Below, one piece after another: positions 1 to 6,726 of a DNA stretch of 15,130 nucleotides. The notes below the pieces were generated by a model, which saw nothing but the letters and a program-made list of their open reading frames with translations, was not told the origin of the DNA and did not search any database. Positions within the stretch are counted from its first letter, which is position 1, and every line of letters begins with the position of its first letter. A program made the position numbers and the translations under genes. The stretch lies in NCBI GenBank assembly GCA_018883285.1, contig VEQJ01000007.1, forward strand, positions 1 through 15,130, in the 5' to 3' direction. Source of the DNA: Alphaproteobacteria bacterium. GTDB taxonomy: Bacteria > Pseudomonadota > Alphaproteobacteria > CAISOG01.

Positions 1-911
1 CCGCGGGGCAGCCAACGTTGGACAGCGCGATTACCATTCGCACGATGGAGGTCGAGTTGGATGGCCAGGCGATTATCCAAAGCGGTGCCAGCATTGTGCG
101 CGATTCGGTGCCGCATAAGGAACGGTTGGAGATTGAGGCAAAGGGGCAGGGGTTGTTACGCGCCATCACCACCCCCACGCCCAATTTAACCCCACCGCAA
201 CCGGTGTTGGCAAAATTTATGGATGAGCAGGTGGCACAAGTGTTGGCGGGGCGTAACCGCCTGTTATCCCGATTTTGGTTTGAAAAGCAAACGGCGGCGG
301 CGGATACAGCGGGCAGGCCTTTTTGCAAAGCCAGCGTGCTGATTATCGATAACGAAGACCAATTTACCCAGATGCTAAAGCATATGTTTGATCGTTTGGG
401 CTTGCAAACCCGATTGTGCGGTTGGGCAAATCTGCCCGCCGATGTGGCACCATTTTTGGCGGGGTTTGACCTGGTGCTGGTGGGGCCAGGGCCGGGGGAT
501 CCCACCGACCTGCAGGATCCCAAAATGCAACGCGGCCATGAAATCGTTGCCCATTTGTTGGCTGCCCAAGCCAAATTTATGGCCATCTGCCTGGGGCATC
601 AGGTGCTCTCTCTCCGCCTAGGGATGGTGGTGGCACCGGTTGACCCGCCACGGCAGGGGGTGCAGAAAACCGTGGATCTGTTTGGGCAGGCACAGCCCGT
701 CGGCTTCTACAACACCTTTTTTGCCCGTCCGCCCGCCACCCCTATTCCAGGGGTGGAAATCGCGGTGGAGGAGGATGGGTATATCAGCGCGCTACGATCC
801 CAAAACTTTTATAGCTTTCAGGGGCATATTGAATCGGTGTTAACCACCAACGGCATTGATATCCTTAAAGCCGCCCTGCACTGGTTGCTGCCCGAACGAA
901 TCTTATCCTAG
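1..911 (+). CDS. PhzE-like anthranilate synthase family protein, 3' part (chorismate-binding end plus glutamine amidotransferase domain)
   Basis: The reading frame is open from the window edge, so the start lies upstream. A TTG at 18 is not a credible start because the family motif LDSAITIRT runs through it. The first ~50 codons match the end of a chorismate-binding domain (GASIVRDS, then an EIEAKGQGLL stretch). From about position 325 there is a class I glutamine amidotransferase domain: GPGPGDP near 483-503, nucleophile Cys in CLGHQ (codon 588-590), and the His-Glu pair in GHIES (825-827 and 831-833). All three catalytic residues are present, although the usual QFH has become QGH. Such fusions convert chorismate and glutamine to anthranilate or, in PhzE, to aminodeoxyisochorismate. 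The GASIVRDS style and the domain fusion look more PhzE-like than TrpE-like. Substrate and product cannot be settled from this fragment. Confidence 0.8.
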   Translation, partial: AGQPTLDSAITIRTMEVELDGQAIIQSGASIVRDSVPHKERLEIEAKGQGLLRAITTPTPNLTPPQPVLAKFMDEQVAQVLAGRNRLLSRFWFEKQTAAADTAGRPFCKASVLIIDNEDQFTQMLKHMFDRLGLQTRLCGWANLPADVAPFLAGFDLVLVGPGPGDPTDLQDPKMQRGHEIVAHLLAAQAKFMAICLGHQVLSLRLGMVVAPVDPPRQGVQKTVDLFGQAQPVGFYNTFFARPPATPIPGVEIAVEEDGYISALRSQNFYSFQGHIESVLTTNGIDILKAALHWLLPERILS

Positions 912-913
912 TC

Positions 914-1261
914 ATGATGAACTCGCCTAACCCCAGCTTTCATCAGCTTAGTCAGCAACAGCTGGCCGTTTTGCGGGCGGTGTTGGCGCCCTTTGCGGAC
1001 AAGATTGAACTGGTTGGGATTTTTGGGTCACGCGCAACGGGCATGGCGCGGCCAAACTCCGACATTGATTTGGTGCTGTATGGCGATGTTGAGGCGGCGG
1101 TGGTGGATCGCCTGCGCACCCAGTTTAGCGAAAGTTTGTTGGCGATTACCGTTGACCTGCAAGCCTATCAGGCCATCACCTATCCCGCCCTAAAACAGCA
1201 TATCGACGCCGTCATGCGCCCCCTGTTCACCCAGCAGGAGTTGTTGGCGTCACGGGGGTAG
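914..1261 (+). CDS. MNT-type minimal nucleotidyltransferase
   Basis: This 115-residue protein has the nucleotidyltransferase signature GSRATG (residues 38-43), then SDIDL with Asp50 and Asp52, and a third acidic residue at Asp81 in TVDL. The length and motif set fit the MNT (MntA/HI0073-like) family. Members usually work with a HEPN protein encoded next door, and the best-studied ones AMPylate that HEPN toxin. No HEPN-like gene lies on either side here. The start follows the upstream stop by two bases, so it is probably translationally coupled to the PhzE-like gene. ATG 914 or ATG 917 could be used. The fold assignment is secure. Its role as an antitoxin is only family knowledge, and with no partner in view its target is unknown. 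Confidence 0.85.
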   Translation: MMNSPNPSFHQLSQQQLAVLRAVLAPFADKIELVGIFGSRATGMARPNSDIDLVLYGDVEAAVVDRLRTQFSESLLAITVDLQAYQAITYPALKQHIDAVMRPLFTQQELLASRG

Positions 1262-1287
1262 AGAGCAGCGGGGCGATTGGCACCATT

Positions 1288-1348
1288 CCCCCCAAAACAA
1301 ATCACCCGACAAACCCGCCTGGAAATGCCAGACCGATTGTCGGGTGAT
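1288..1348 (-). terminator. Rho-independent terminator-like hairpin downstream of the 33-aa gene
   Basis: A perfect 12-base inverted repeat, ATCACCCGACAA at 1301-1312 and TTGTCGGGTGAT at 1337-1348, encloses a 24-base loop with its own small CTGG/CCAG hairpin. Read on the minus strand the stem is followed by TTTGTTTT, as in a rho-independent terminator. On the plus strand no T-run follows, so it points to the minus-strand peptide gene and not the nucleotidyltransferase. Confidence 0.6.
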
Positions 1349-1359
1349 CGTTATGCAAA

Positions 1360-1379
1360 GCGCCCTTAAGAAAAGGCGC
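1360..1379 (-). terminator. Short GC hairpin just after the 33-aa gene
   Basis: GCGCC (1360-1364) pairs with GGCGC (1375-1379) around a short AT-rich loop. On the minus strand it lies 11 bases past the stop codon and is followed by only TTT. It is probably a weak first terminator or a 3'-end stabilising hairpin ahead of the stronger one at 1301-1348. Confidence 0.4.
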
Positions 1380-1390
1380 AAAGCATGAAA

Positions 1391-1492
1391 TTAGCGCTGG
1401 TTAACAGCAGCTTCCAGTTCGACTAGTGCTTCTGGAGAAACTTGCTGTTCGGTTTCTTCAACTTGAGGAACCAGGTTCAGGTTGTCAGACAT
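1391..1492 (-). CDS. Unrecognised 33-residue acidic peptide
   Basis: The peptide starts MSDNLNLVPQ and ends EAAVNQR. It has six Glu and one Asp against a single Arg, no Cys, no hydrophobic membrane segment and no signal peptide. I do not recognise a family. The case for a real gene is the setting: GGAG at 1501-1504 sits eight bases before the ATG, a TTGACA promoter with a 17-base spacer lies upstream, and two hairpins follow the stop. Its codons are uniform (GAA, GTT, CTG, CAG), as often seen in highly expressed genes. It faces the nucleotidyltransferase gene and diverges from yidD. It could be a small regulatory protein, a leader or precursor peptide, or a coding sRNA. Existence is fairly likely; function is unknown. 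Confidence 0.6.
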   Translation of the reverse strand: MSDNLNLVPQVEETEQQVSPEALVELEAAVNQR

Positions 1493-1500
1493 ATTAAATA

Positions 1501-1504
1501 CTCC
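1501..1504 (-). promoter_or_regulatory. Ribosome binding site GGAG of the 33-aa gene
   Basis: GGAG lies eight bases upstream of the ATG at 1492. This clear Shine-Dalgarno element supports translation of the short frame. Confidence 0.6.
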
Positions 1505-1528
1505 ATAAAAGGGTGATACACGCCTGTT

Positions 1529-1557
1529 ACACTATGAAACTTTGCAAAAGTTGTCAA
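1529..1557 (-). promoter_or_regulatory. Sigma-70-type promoter for the 33-aa gene
   Basis: On the minus strand TTGACA (1552-1557) is a perfect -35 box. A 17-base spacer leads to TAGTGT (1529-1534), a weaker -10. Predicted transcription would start near 1522, about 30 bases before the ATG at 1492. Confidence 0.6.
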
Positions 1558-1815
1558 TAACAAAATTGATGTTTTTATCCGAAAAGTGATGGTGGATTGG
1601 TTTTTGTTAACGCAAGATCCGCTGAATACACAGCATTGACCAAGTAACGGCGATACAGAAAACCATTCAAACAATGGGATGTTCGGGGTTGGCACGGGTT
1701 TTGTTTGGGCGTTCACAGCCCATAGCCACATCGAAAAAGGCGGCATCATGCATTAAGGATGATTGGCACCCATCCGCCATCTTGCGATTATGGCCACATC
1801 CTGTATGGATTCTGT
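1558..1815. other. Non-coding stretch between the 33-aa gene promoter and yidD
   Basis: I see no supported gene here. In many bacteria rpmH and rnpA precede yidD, but no L34-like or RnpA-like frame is visible. The stretch presumably holds the yidD-yidC-dapL promoter. I found no convincing -35/-10 pair. Confidence 0.5.
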
Positions 1816-2112
1816 ATGAGTCGTCTTTCCACCCCCATCCGCCTGCCCCTGCTTGGCCTGATATGGTTGTATCAGAACAGTTTGGGGCTGATGCTGGCGC
1901 CGGCCTGTCGGTTTTATCCCAGCTGTTCCTGCTACGCGGTGCAGGCCTTGCGGCAATTGCCGTTGGGTCGTGCCCTGTGGCTGATTGGGCGGCGGTTGGT
2001 GCGCTGTCACCCCTATCATCCGGGGGGGATAGACCTGGTGCCCGAACTTTGCCATAACGACAGCTCAACCTGTTCATCCCCCGTCACCCAACGTTCCATA
2101 AAAAAACCCTAA
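1816..2112 (+). CDS. yidD: Membrane protein insertion efficiency factor YidD
   Basis: This 98-residue protein carries the YidD signature: CRFYPSCSCYAVQAL, then a short basic stretch and RRLVRCHPYHPGGIDLVP. The conserved cysteines (CRFYPSCSCY and RCHP) are all present. Family members help YidC and SecYEG insert inner-membrane proteins. I chose ATG 1816, which gives MSRLSTPIR; an in-frame ATG at 1759 would add 19 residues not typical of the family. The tail after the PGGIDLVP motif is about 24 residues of low-complexity sequence. yidC begins 20 bases downstream, the expected order. The usual upstream neighbours rpmH and rnpA are missing. Confidence 0.93.
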   Translation: MSRLSTPIRLPLLGLIWLYQNSLGLMLAPACRFYPSCSCYAVQALRQLPLGRALWLIGRRLVRCHPYHPGGIDLVPELCHNDSSTCSSPVTQRSIKKP

Positions 2113-2132
2113 AGAAAGCCTGGTTGCCCATT

Positions 2133-3950
2133 ATGAATGAAAACCGCAATTTGTTGGCCGCTGTTATCCTGTCGATGGTCATCATGCTGGGCTATCAGTA
2201 TTTTGTCGCCTTGCCCCATCAGGCCGCCGTTAACCAGGCGCAGCAGGCGGCAGCCACCACCACCAATGAAGCCACCAATGAGGGGCAGGGCGCGATGCAG
2301 ACAGCCCCATCCGCCAATCAGACCAAGGCGGATTTGGCCAATTTGCCACCCGTGGGAGAGGTGGTTGTTAGCAATGGGCGGGTCGCGGGTCGAATCAACC
2401 TGCGCGGGGCGCGCTTTGATCGCCTAAACCTTAAGGATTATCAGCAACATGCTGGTCACAACAGTGATCCTGTGCAGCTGTTCAACGATGCCGCGACGGC
2501 GGATGGCTTTGTGATGACGCTGGGCTGGCAAGCGGCCAAGGGGCAGGGCGACATCAAACTGCCCGATGCCACCACCGCCTGGCAGGCGGATCGCCCCACC
2601 CTGACCCCCGAACATCCCGTCACCCTGCGTTGGAACAATGGCCAGGGCTTGTTGTTTGAACAGCGTATCAGCCTGGACGAACATTTTATGTTCAGCGTTG
2701 AGCAGTCGGTTACCAATCAGACCGCGCAAACCGTTAGCGTCCAGCCACTGGCTGAAGTGCGTCGCCAACAACATGCGGGCAAATCGGCATCCTTTGAGCA
2801 TGAAGGCTTGGTTGGTATGTTTGATGATGGCCTGACCCACCTGGGCTATCGCAAGTTGGATGTGGGCGAATCGCGCAGTTTTCAGCAGGGCGCCTGGGCG
2901 GGGCTGACCGATACCTATTGGCTGGTCGCGGTGGCGCCATCCCCCTATGCCGACAGCCGAGTCCAGCTGACCCGTGAGGAGGATAGTAGGGAAGGGGGCA
3001 TGGCCGATGCACCCCCAATGCCCATGCAACATTACCGCCTCGACACTATTGGGGCGGCGATGGCGGTAAAGCCTGGCGCAACCGAAGTGCAACGCTACAA
3101 AATTTTGGCAGGCGCTAAGGAAACCCACCTGTTGGAAAAATACAGCGATCAGCTGACCATTCCCCGTTTGGAGCAAGCGGTAGACTTCGGCTGGTTCTTT
3201 TTTATCGCCAAACCGCTGTATCACGTGTTGCAGCTGATGCACCTGCTGACCCACAACTATGGCCTGGCGATTATCGCCCTGACCCTATTGGTGCGGATAG
3301 CCCTGTTCCCGCTGGCCAACGCATCCTTTAAGGCGATGAAGCGGATGAAGGATTTGCAGCCTGAAATGGTGCGTCTTAAGGAGCTGTATAGCGACGATAA
3401 AATGCGGATGAATCAGGAATTGATGAAGCTGTATAAGACGGAGGGGGTAAACCCCCTGGGTGGCTGCCTGCCCATCTTGCTGCAGATTCCGATTTTCCTG
3501 GCGCTGTATAAGGTGTTGTCGGTGGCGATAGAGCTGCGTCATGCCCCATTTGTCGGCTGGATTCATGATCTGTCGGCGCCCGATCCAACCAGCATTTTCA
3601 ACCTGTTTGGCCTGATTCCTATCGAGCTGCCAGCGTTTTTGATGATTGGGGTTTGGCCGCTGCTGATGGGGCTGACCATGGTGCTGCAACAACGGCTTAA
3701 TCCGCCGCCGACCGATCCGACCCAGGCGATGGTGTTTAAGATTATGCCCTATATCTTTACCCTGATGATGGCGCATTTTGCCGCAGGCCTAATCCTGTAC
3801 TGGACCAGCAACAATTTGCTGTCGATTCTGCAACAACGCTGGCTGAACAGCCGCCTGGATGCAGAACAGGCGGCACAAGCGGCCAGCAAGAGTAAGCAGA
3901 AGCAAAAACAGGCACGCCGTGCCAAAAAATTTAACGGTTCGGGGGAATAG
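2133..3950 (+). CDS. yidC: Membrane protein insertase YidC (Oxa1 family)
   Basis: This protein of 605 residues has the Gram-negative YidC layout. An N-terminal membrane anchor covers residues ~6-26, followed by a Gln/Ala/Thr-rich linker, a large periplasmic domain (~75-340) and the Oxa1 core from ~350. The core has [10 protein letters not shown] with the conserved groove Arg at about 388, [26 protein letters not shown] and further membrane helices. The C terminus is Lys/Arg-rich, as expected for a ribosome-contacting tail. It inserts and folds inner-membrane proteins, alone or with SecYEG. I prefer ATG 2133 ([11 protein letters not shown]) over the in-frame TTG at 2124. dapL follows five bases after the stop. 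Confidence 0.96.
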   Translation: MNENRNLLAAVILSMVIMLGYQYFVALPHQAAVNQAQQAAATTTNEATNEGQGAMQTAPSANQTKADLANLPPVGEVVVSNGRVAGRINLRGARFDRLNLKDYQQHAGHNSDPVQLFNDAATADGFVMTLGWQAAKGQGDIKLPDATTAWQADRPTLTPEHPVTLRWNNGQGLLFEQRISLDEHFMFSVEQSVTNQTAQTVSVQPLAEVRRQQHAGKSASFEHEGLVGMFDDGLTHLGYRKLDVGESRSFQQGAWAGLTDTYWLVAVAPSPYADSRVQLTREEDSREGGMADAPPMPMQHYRLDTIGAAMAVKPGATEVQRYKILAGAKETHLLEKYSDQLTIPRLEQAVDFGWFFFIAKPLYHVLQLMHLLTHNYGLAIIALTLLVRIALFPLANASFKAMKRMKDLQPEMVRLKELYSDDKMRMNQELMKLYKTEGVNPLGGCLPILLQIPIFLALYKVLSVAIELRHAPFVGWIHDLSAPDPTSIFNLFGLIPIELPAFLMIGVWPLLMGLTMVLQQRLNPPPTDPTQAMVFKIMPYIFTLMMAHFAAGLILYWTSNNLLSILQQRWLNSRLDAEQAAQAASKSKQKQKQARRAKKFNGSGE

Positions 3951-3955
3951 GGCGC

Positions 3956-5197
3956 ATGGCAAACATTAACGATAACTATCTTAAGCTTAAGGCTGGCTAT
4001 CTGTTTCCCGAAATTGCCAGGCGGGTCAATGTTTTTGCCGAACAGCATGCTAAGGCTCCGTCCAACCCCCCGATAATTCGCTTAGGCATTGGCGATGTGA
4101 CCGAACCCCTGCCGGCGGCCTGCCGCGCCGCGATGACCAAGGCGGTTGAGGATTTGGGCAGGCATGAAAGCTTTCACGGCTATGGGCCTGAGCAGGGCTA
4201 TGGCTGGCTGCGGGAGAAGATTGCCCTGCATGATTTTCAAGCGCGCGGCTGTGACATTGATGCCTCAGAAATTTTTGTTTCCGACGGATCCAAATGCGAT
4301 AGCGGCAACATCCTGGATATTTTTGGGTGCGATAACGTGATTGCGGTGACCGACCCCGTCTATCCCGTCTATGTCGATACCAATGTGATGGCTGGCCATA
4401 CGGGTCAAGCCAACGACAGGGGGGAATATGACGGCCTAGTCTATTTGCCCATCAGCGCCCAAAACAATTTTATCGCGCAGATTCCAAATCGCAAAGTCGA
4501 TCTGATTTACCTGTGCTTTCCCAACAACCCGACGGGGGCAACCGCCAGCAGGGAACAGTTGCAGGCATGGGTGAACTATGCCCTAAGCCATGAGGCGATT
4601 ATTTTCTTTGATGCCGCCTATGAGGGGTTTATCAGCGACCCCGACCTGCCCCATTCGATTTATGAAATTGATGGCGCCCGCAACTGCGCGATTGAGTTTC
4701 GATCCTTTTCCAAAAATGCTGGCTTTACCGGTACGCGATGCGCCCTGACCGTGGTTCCCAAAAGCCTAAAGGCCAGGGCAAAGGATGGCAGCCTTGTTGA
4801 GCTGTGGCCATTATGGAACCGCCGCCAGGCCACCAAGTTTAACGGCGTATCCTATATCGTGCAGCGGGGCGCCGAAGCGGTCTATTCCCCCGAGGGGCAG
4901 CAGCAGGTCAAAGGCCTAATCGATTTTTATAGGGAAAATGCCCAAATCATTGTTCAAAAACTGACCGCGGCAGGCCTGACGGTTTATGGCGGGGTTAATG
5001 CCCCCTATGTGTGGCTTAAGACGCCCAACAATTTGTCCAGCTGGGACTTTTTTGATTGGCTGTTGCAAGAATGCCATGTGGTTGGCACGCCAGGGTCAGG
5101 CTTTGGCGCCGCGGGGGAGGGGTATTTTCGCCTATCCGCCTTTAACAGCCGCCATCATGTTGAGGAAGCGATGCAACGCATGGTGGCCAAGCTGTAA
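3956..5197 (+). CDS. dapL: LL-diaminopimelate aminotransferase
   Basis: This 413-residue fold-type I PLP enzyme closely fits DapL. It opens with [20 protein letters not shown] and has [10 protein letters not shown] (44-53), HGYGPEQGY (74-82), NNPTG (190-194), Asp219 and Tyr222 for the cofactor, and the Schiff-base Lys253 in [12 protein letters not shown]. It converts tetrahydrodipicolinate directly to LL-diaminopimelate with glutamate as amino donor, bypassing the acyl steps DapD, DapC and DapE, for lysine and peptidoglycan. It is known from plants, Chlamydiae, cyanobacteria and scattered other bacteria, and is unusual in proteobacteria. It sits five bases after yidC, with a GGGGGAA ribosome site, so it is probably co-transcribed. 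A terminator follows. Function is inferred from motifs only. Confidence 0.93.
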   Translation: MANINDNYLKLKAGYLFPEIARRVNVFAEQHAKAPSNPPIIRLGIGDVTEPLPAACRAAMTKAVEDLGRHESFHGYGPEQGYGWLREKIALHDFQARGCDIDASEIFVSDGSKCDSGNILDIFGCDNVIAVTDPVYPVYVDTNVMAGHTGQANDRGEYDGLVYLPISAQNNFIAQIPNRKVDLIYLCFPNNPTGATASREQLQAWVNYALSHEAIIFFDAAYEGFISDPDLPHSIYEIDGARNCAIEFRSFSKNAGFTGTRCALTVVPKSLKARAKDGSLVELWPLWNRRQATKFNGVSYIVQRGAEAVYSPEGQQQVKGLIDFYRENAQIIVQKLTAAGLTVYGGVNAPYVWLKTPNNLSSWDFFDWLLQECHVVGTPGSGFGAAGEGYFRLSAFNSRHHVEEAMQRMVAKL

Positions 5198-5202
5198 CCA
5201 TT

Positions 5203-5231
5203 CCCCTTTAAAAACATAGGGGCGTTTTTTT
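5203..5231 (+). terminator. Rho-independent terminator after dapL
   Basis: CCCCT (5203-5207) pairs with AGGGG (5218-5222), followed by CG and seven Ts at 5225-5231. It starts six bases after the dapL stop and closes the yidD-yidC-dapL unit. Confidence 0.75.
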
Positions 5232-5263
5232 ATCTGGGGATTGGGGTTGGACATCATGATCAG

Positions 5264-5273
5264 CCCCCCCCCC
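5264..5273. repeat. Ten-base poly-C tract
   Basis: Ten consecutive C residues lie in the loop of a short TGATC/GATCA inverted repeat (5257-5261 and 5274-5278). The tract is intergenic, downstream of both dapL and the 152-aa gene. Such tracts can vary in length, but here it lies outside any coding frame I support. Confidence 0.6.
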
Positions 5274-5319
5274 GATCAAAGTCTGGGGTCAAAGAGCGCG
5301 TTGTTTGCATGTTGCGGTG

Positions 5320-5778
5320 TTATTTAACCTCTCTTGACAGACTGCGTACAAAGGCTACCACTGCTGCACAATACTCATCAGGTTGAGGAGGAACATAATA
5401 CTCACTATTAGATATAACAATGTTATTATCTGATAGAGGTTGAGGAGGAACATAATACTCACTATATATAGCAATGTTATTATCTGATAAAACAACCTTT
5501 GCTTTCCATCCCGTAAATAATCCACCAGATGATGGTTGTTCAATAATAAGATTAGAATTCAGACCCTCACTAGTCAATTTCTGGCGAGCGATATTGGCAT
5601 TTATAAGCGATAAAGAATCATCGGATGCATATAATTGCTGACCTCCAATGTCTTGAATTGAAAATGAAAATTCTGTTTTTCCGTCAGGGTATTCAAATGA
5701 AATAACAAATCTGGCTGGTAAGTCTGTAGTGCCATAAGCCTCAACGGTATCAGACCCGACCCCATGAAATTCTGCCAT
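5320..5778 (-). CDS. Unrecognised 152-residue protein with an internal tandem repeat
   Basis: I recognise no family. The protein begins MAEFHGVGSDTVEAYG, has a beta-rich looking middle (ARFVISFEYPDGKTEFSFSIQD), and carries two adjacent copies of an 18-19 residue unit, LSDNN..., ending YYVPPQP (about residues 98-134). It ends with CAAVVAFVRSLSREVK. No signal peptide or membrane segment is evident. The start is supported by AAGAG (5786-5790), seven bases before the ATG. The DNA is visibly AT-richer than its neighbours, with many Asn, Ile and Ser codons, so recent acquisition is likely. It lies tail-to-tail with dapL and diverges from an 18-codon microORF. The intact frame across the repeat argues for selection. 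Function unknown. Confidence 0.65.
   Translation of the reverse strand: MAEFHGVGSDTVEAYGTTDLPARFVISFEYPDGKTEFSFSIQDIGGQQLYASDDSLSLINANIARQKLTSEGLNSNLIIEQPSSGGLFTGWKAKVVLSDNNIAIYSEYYVPPQPLSDNNIVISNSEYYVPPQPDEYCAAVVAFVRSLSREVK
5381..5491. repeat. Tandem duplication within the 152-aa gene (57 + 54 bases)
   Basis: Unit 1 (5381-5437) and unit 2 (5438-5491) both begin GGTTGAGGAGGAACATAATA and end TGTTATTATCTGATA plus two bases. They differ by one three-base indel and a few substitutions, which keeps the frame. On the minus strand each encodes LSDNNI...SEYYVPPQP. Looks like a fairly recent in-frame duplication. Confidence 0.9.
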
Positions 5779-5799
5779 TATTTTACTCTTAAAATTGGA

Positions 5800-5808
5800 T
5801 GTTATAAT
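5800..5808 (+). promoter_or_regulatory. Extended -10 promoter element, TGTTATAAT
   Basis: A perfect TATAAT (5803-5808) is preceded by TGT, giving an extended -10 on the plus strand. No good -35 is seen. It would start transcription near 5815, ahead of the microORF at 5838. The reverse strand reads TATAAC at 5801-5806 and could serve the divergent 152-aa gene. An ATCGA/TCGAT inverted repeat lies just downstream, around 5807-5820. Confidence 0.45.
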
Positions 5809-5837
5809 CGATTTCTCGATATTAAGGACTTTACTGT

Positions 5838-5894
5838 ATGGCTAAAAACCATGTTGTCAACATTAAAAGTGATTTTGCGCTGGTTAATACCTAA
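5838..5894 (+). CDS. Possible 18-codon microORF
   Basis: The frame starts MAKNHVVNIK and ends DFALVNT before TAA. AAGGA at 5824-5828 lies nine bases upstream, and an extended -10 lies at 5800-5808. It may be a genuine microprotein, a leader, or the stub of a gene cut short at the edge of the AT-rich islet. It converges on truA. Evidence is limited to the promoter and ribosome site. Confidence 0.3.
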   Translation: MAKNHVVNIKSDFALVNT

Positions 5895-5939
5895 AAAACC
5901 TAACGCGCTATCCTTAATAATCCTGTGGGGTTAAGATGC

Positions 5940-6716
5940 TTAAGCGGGGTAGTCAACCCCGACCAAATACAAGCCCTCTGGCGGAGCGGTGGGGCCAGCC
6001 TGGTGGCGATTGCGGGCGGCCAGCACGGTGGAAACCCATTCGGGCGGTTGGTGATGCAACCCGACCTTAACCAGCGTGCCAACCATGATGCGCACCTGAT
6101 GATGCAGGAAGGATCGCGCCGCCACCTGCACCTGCACCTCACCCCAATAATCATTCTCCACCGCCGTTACCAAAACTTGATCCAGGCTGCGGATGGGGGT
6201 TTTGGCCTGGCATCGGGCATCACGAAAGCTGCTGTAATCATGCTGCCCCAGCAGGAATTGTGCCGCCTGTTGCATGGCGGGCACATCCAGGGGGCGGCCA
6301 AAATGCCAAACCCGATGACGATGCAGCGGGCTTAAGGCCGGGTGGGTGTGCAGGCGATAGCAATAGCGCCGCCGTATCGCCGAAAAGCGGGCATGGAAAT
6401 CATCGGCCACGGGCTCAATATCATGCACACTGACCCCATGCGGATGGATAAAGTGGTTCAGCGATGCCCGCAACCTGTAAAGATTTGGGGGCGGATTCGG
6501 GGCAAAAGACGGGGGCAAATCGACATGCGCCACCTGACCCAGGGCGTGAACGCCCGAATCGGTACGGCCAGCCCCCACCACCTCAACCGCTTGCCCCGCC
6601 AGCACCACGGCAAAGGCATCCTGCAACACTTGCTGCACCGATAAATCCACCGCCTGTATCTGCCAGCCGTTCAGGCGGCTGCCGTCATATTCAATGGTTA
6701 ATTTCAGCCGTTTCAT
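5940..6716 (-). CDS. truA: tRNA pseudouridine(38-40) synthase TruA
   Basis: This 258-residue protein begins MKRLKLTIEYDGSRLNGWQ and has the TruA catalytic motif GRTDSGVHA (residues 50-58) with nucleophile Asp53. Later come FHARFSAIRRRYCYRL, DYSSFRDARCQAK and a C-terminal FLHHQVRIMVG, all in family order. It modifies U38-U40 in the anticodon arm of many tRNAs. I chose ATG 6716 because AAGG lies about seven bases upstream and the protein then starts in the family's usual place; an upstream in-frame start at 6740 would add eight residues. It starts about ten bases after the stop of the upstream synthase-like gene, so the two probably form an operon. Confidence 0.96.
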   Translation of the reverse strand: MKRLKLTIEYDGSRLNGWQIQAVDLSVQQVLQDAFAVVLAGQAVEVVGAGRTDSGVHALGQVAHVDLPPSFAPNPPPNLYRLRASLNHFIHPHGVSVHDIEPVADDFHARFSAIRRRYCYRLHTHPALSPLHRHRVWHFGRPLDVPAMQQAAQFLLGQHDYSSFRDARCQAKTPIRSLDQVLVTAVENDYWGEVQVQVAARSFLHHQVRIMVGTLVKVGLHHQPPEWVSTVLAARNRHQAGPTAPPEGLYLVGVDYPA

Positions 6717-6726
6717 CAGGGAACCT

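Noticed and set aside
1674..2057. Plus-strand frame of 127 codons upstream of and overlapping yidD, considered as a possible rnpA
   Set aside because: No RnpA motif is present and it overlaps yidD in another frame.
2424..3254. Minus-strand frame of 276 codons
   Set aside because: Antisense to yidC, which is unambiguous in its own frame.
5278..5305. REP-like sequence (AAAGTCTGGGGTCAAAG)
   Set aside because: It loosely resembles known REP motifs but only one copy is in the window, with no clear stem.
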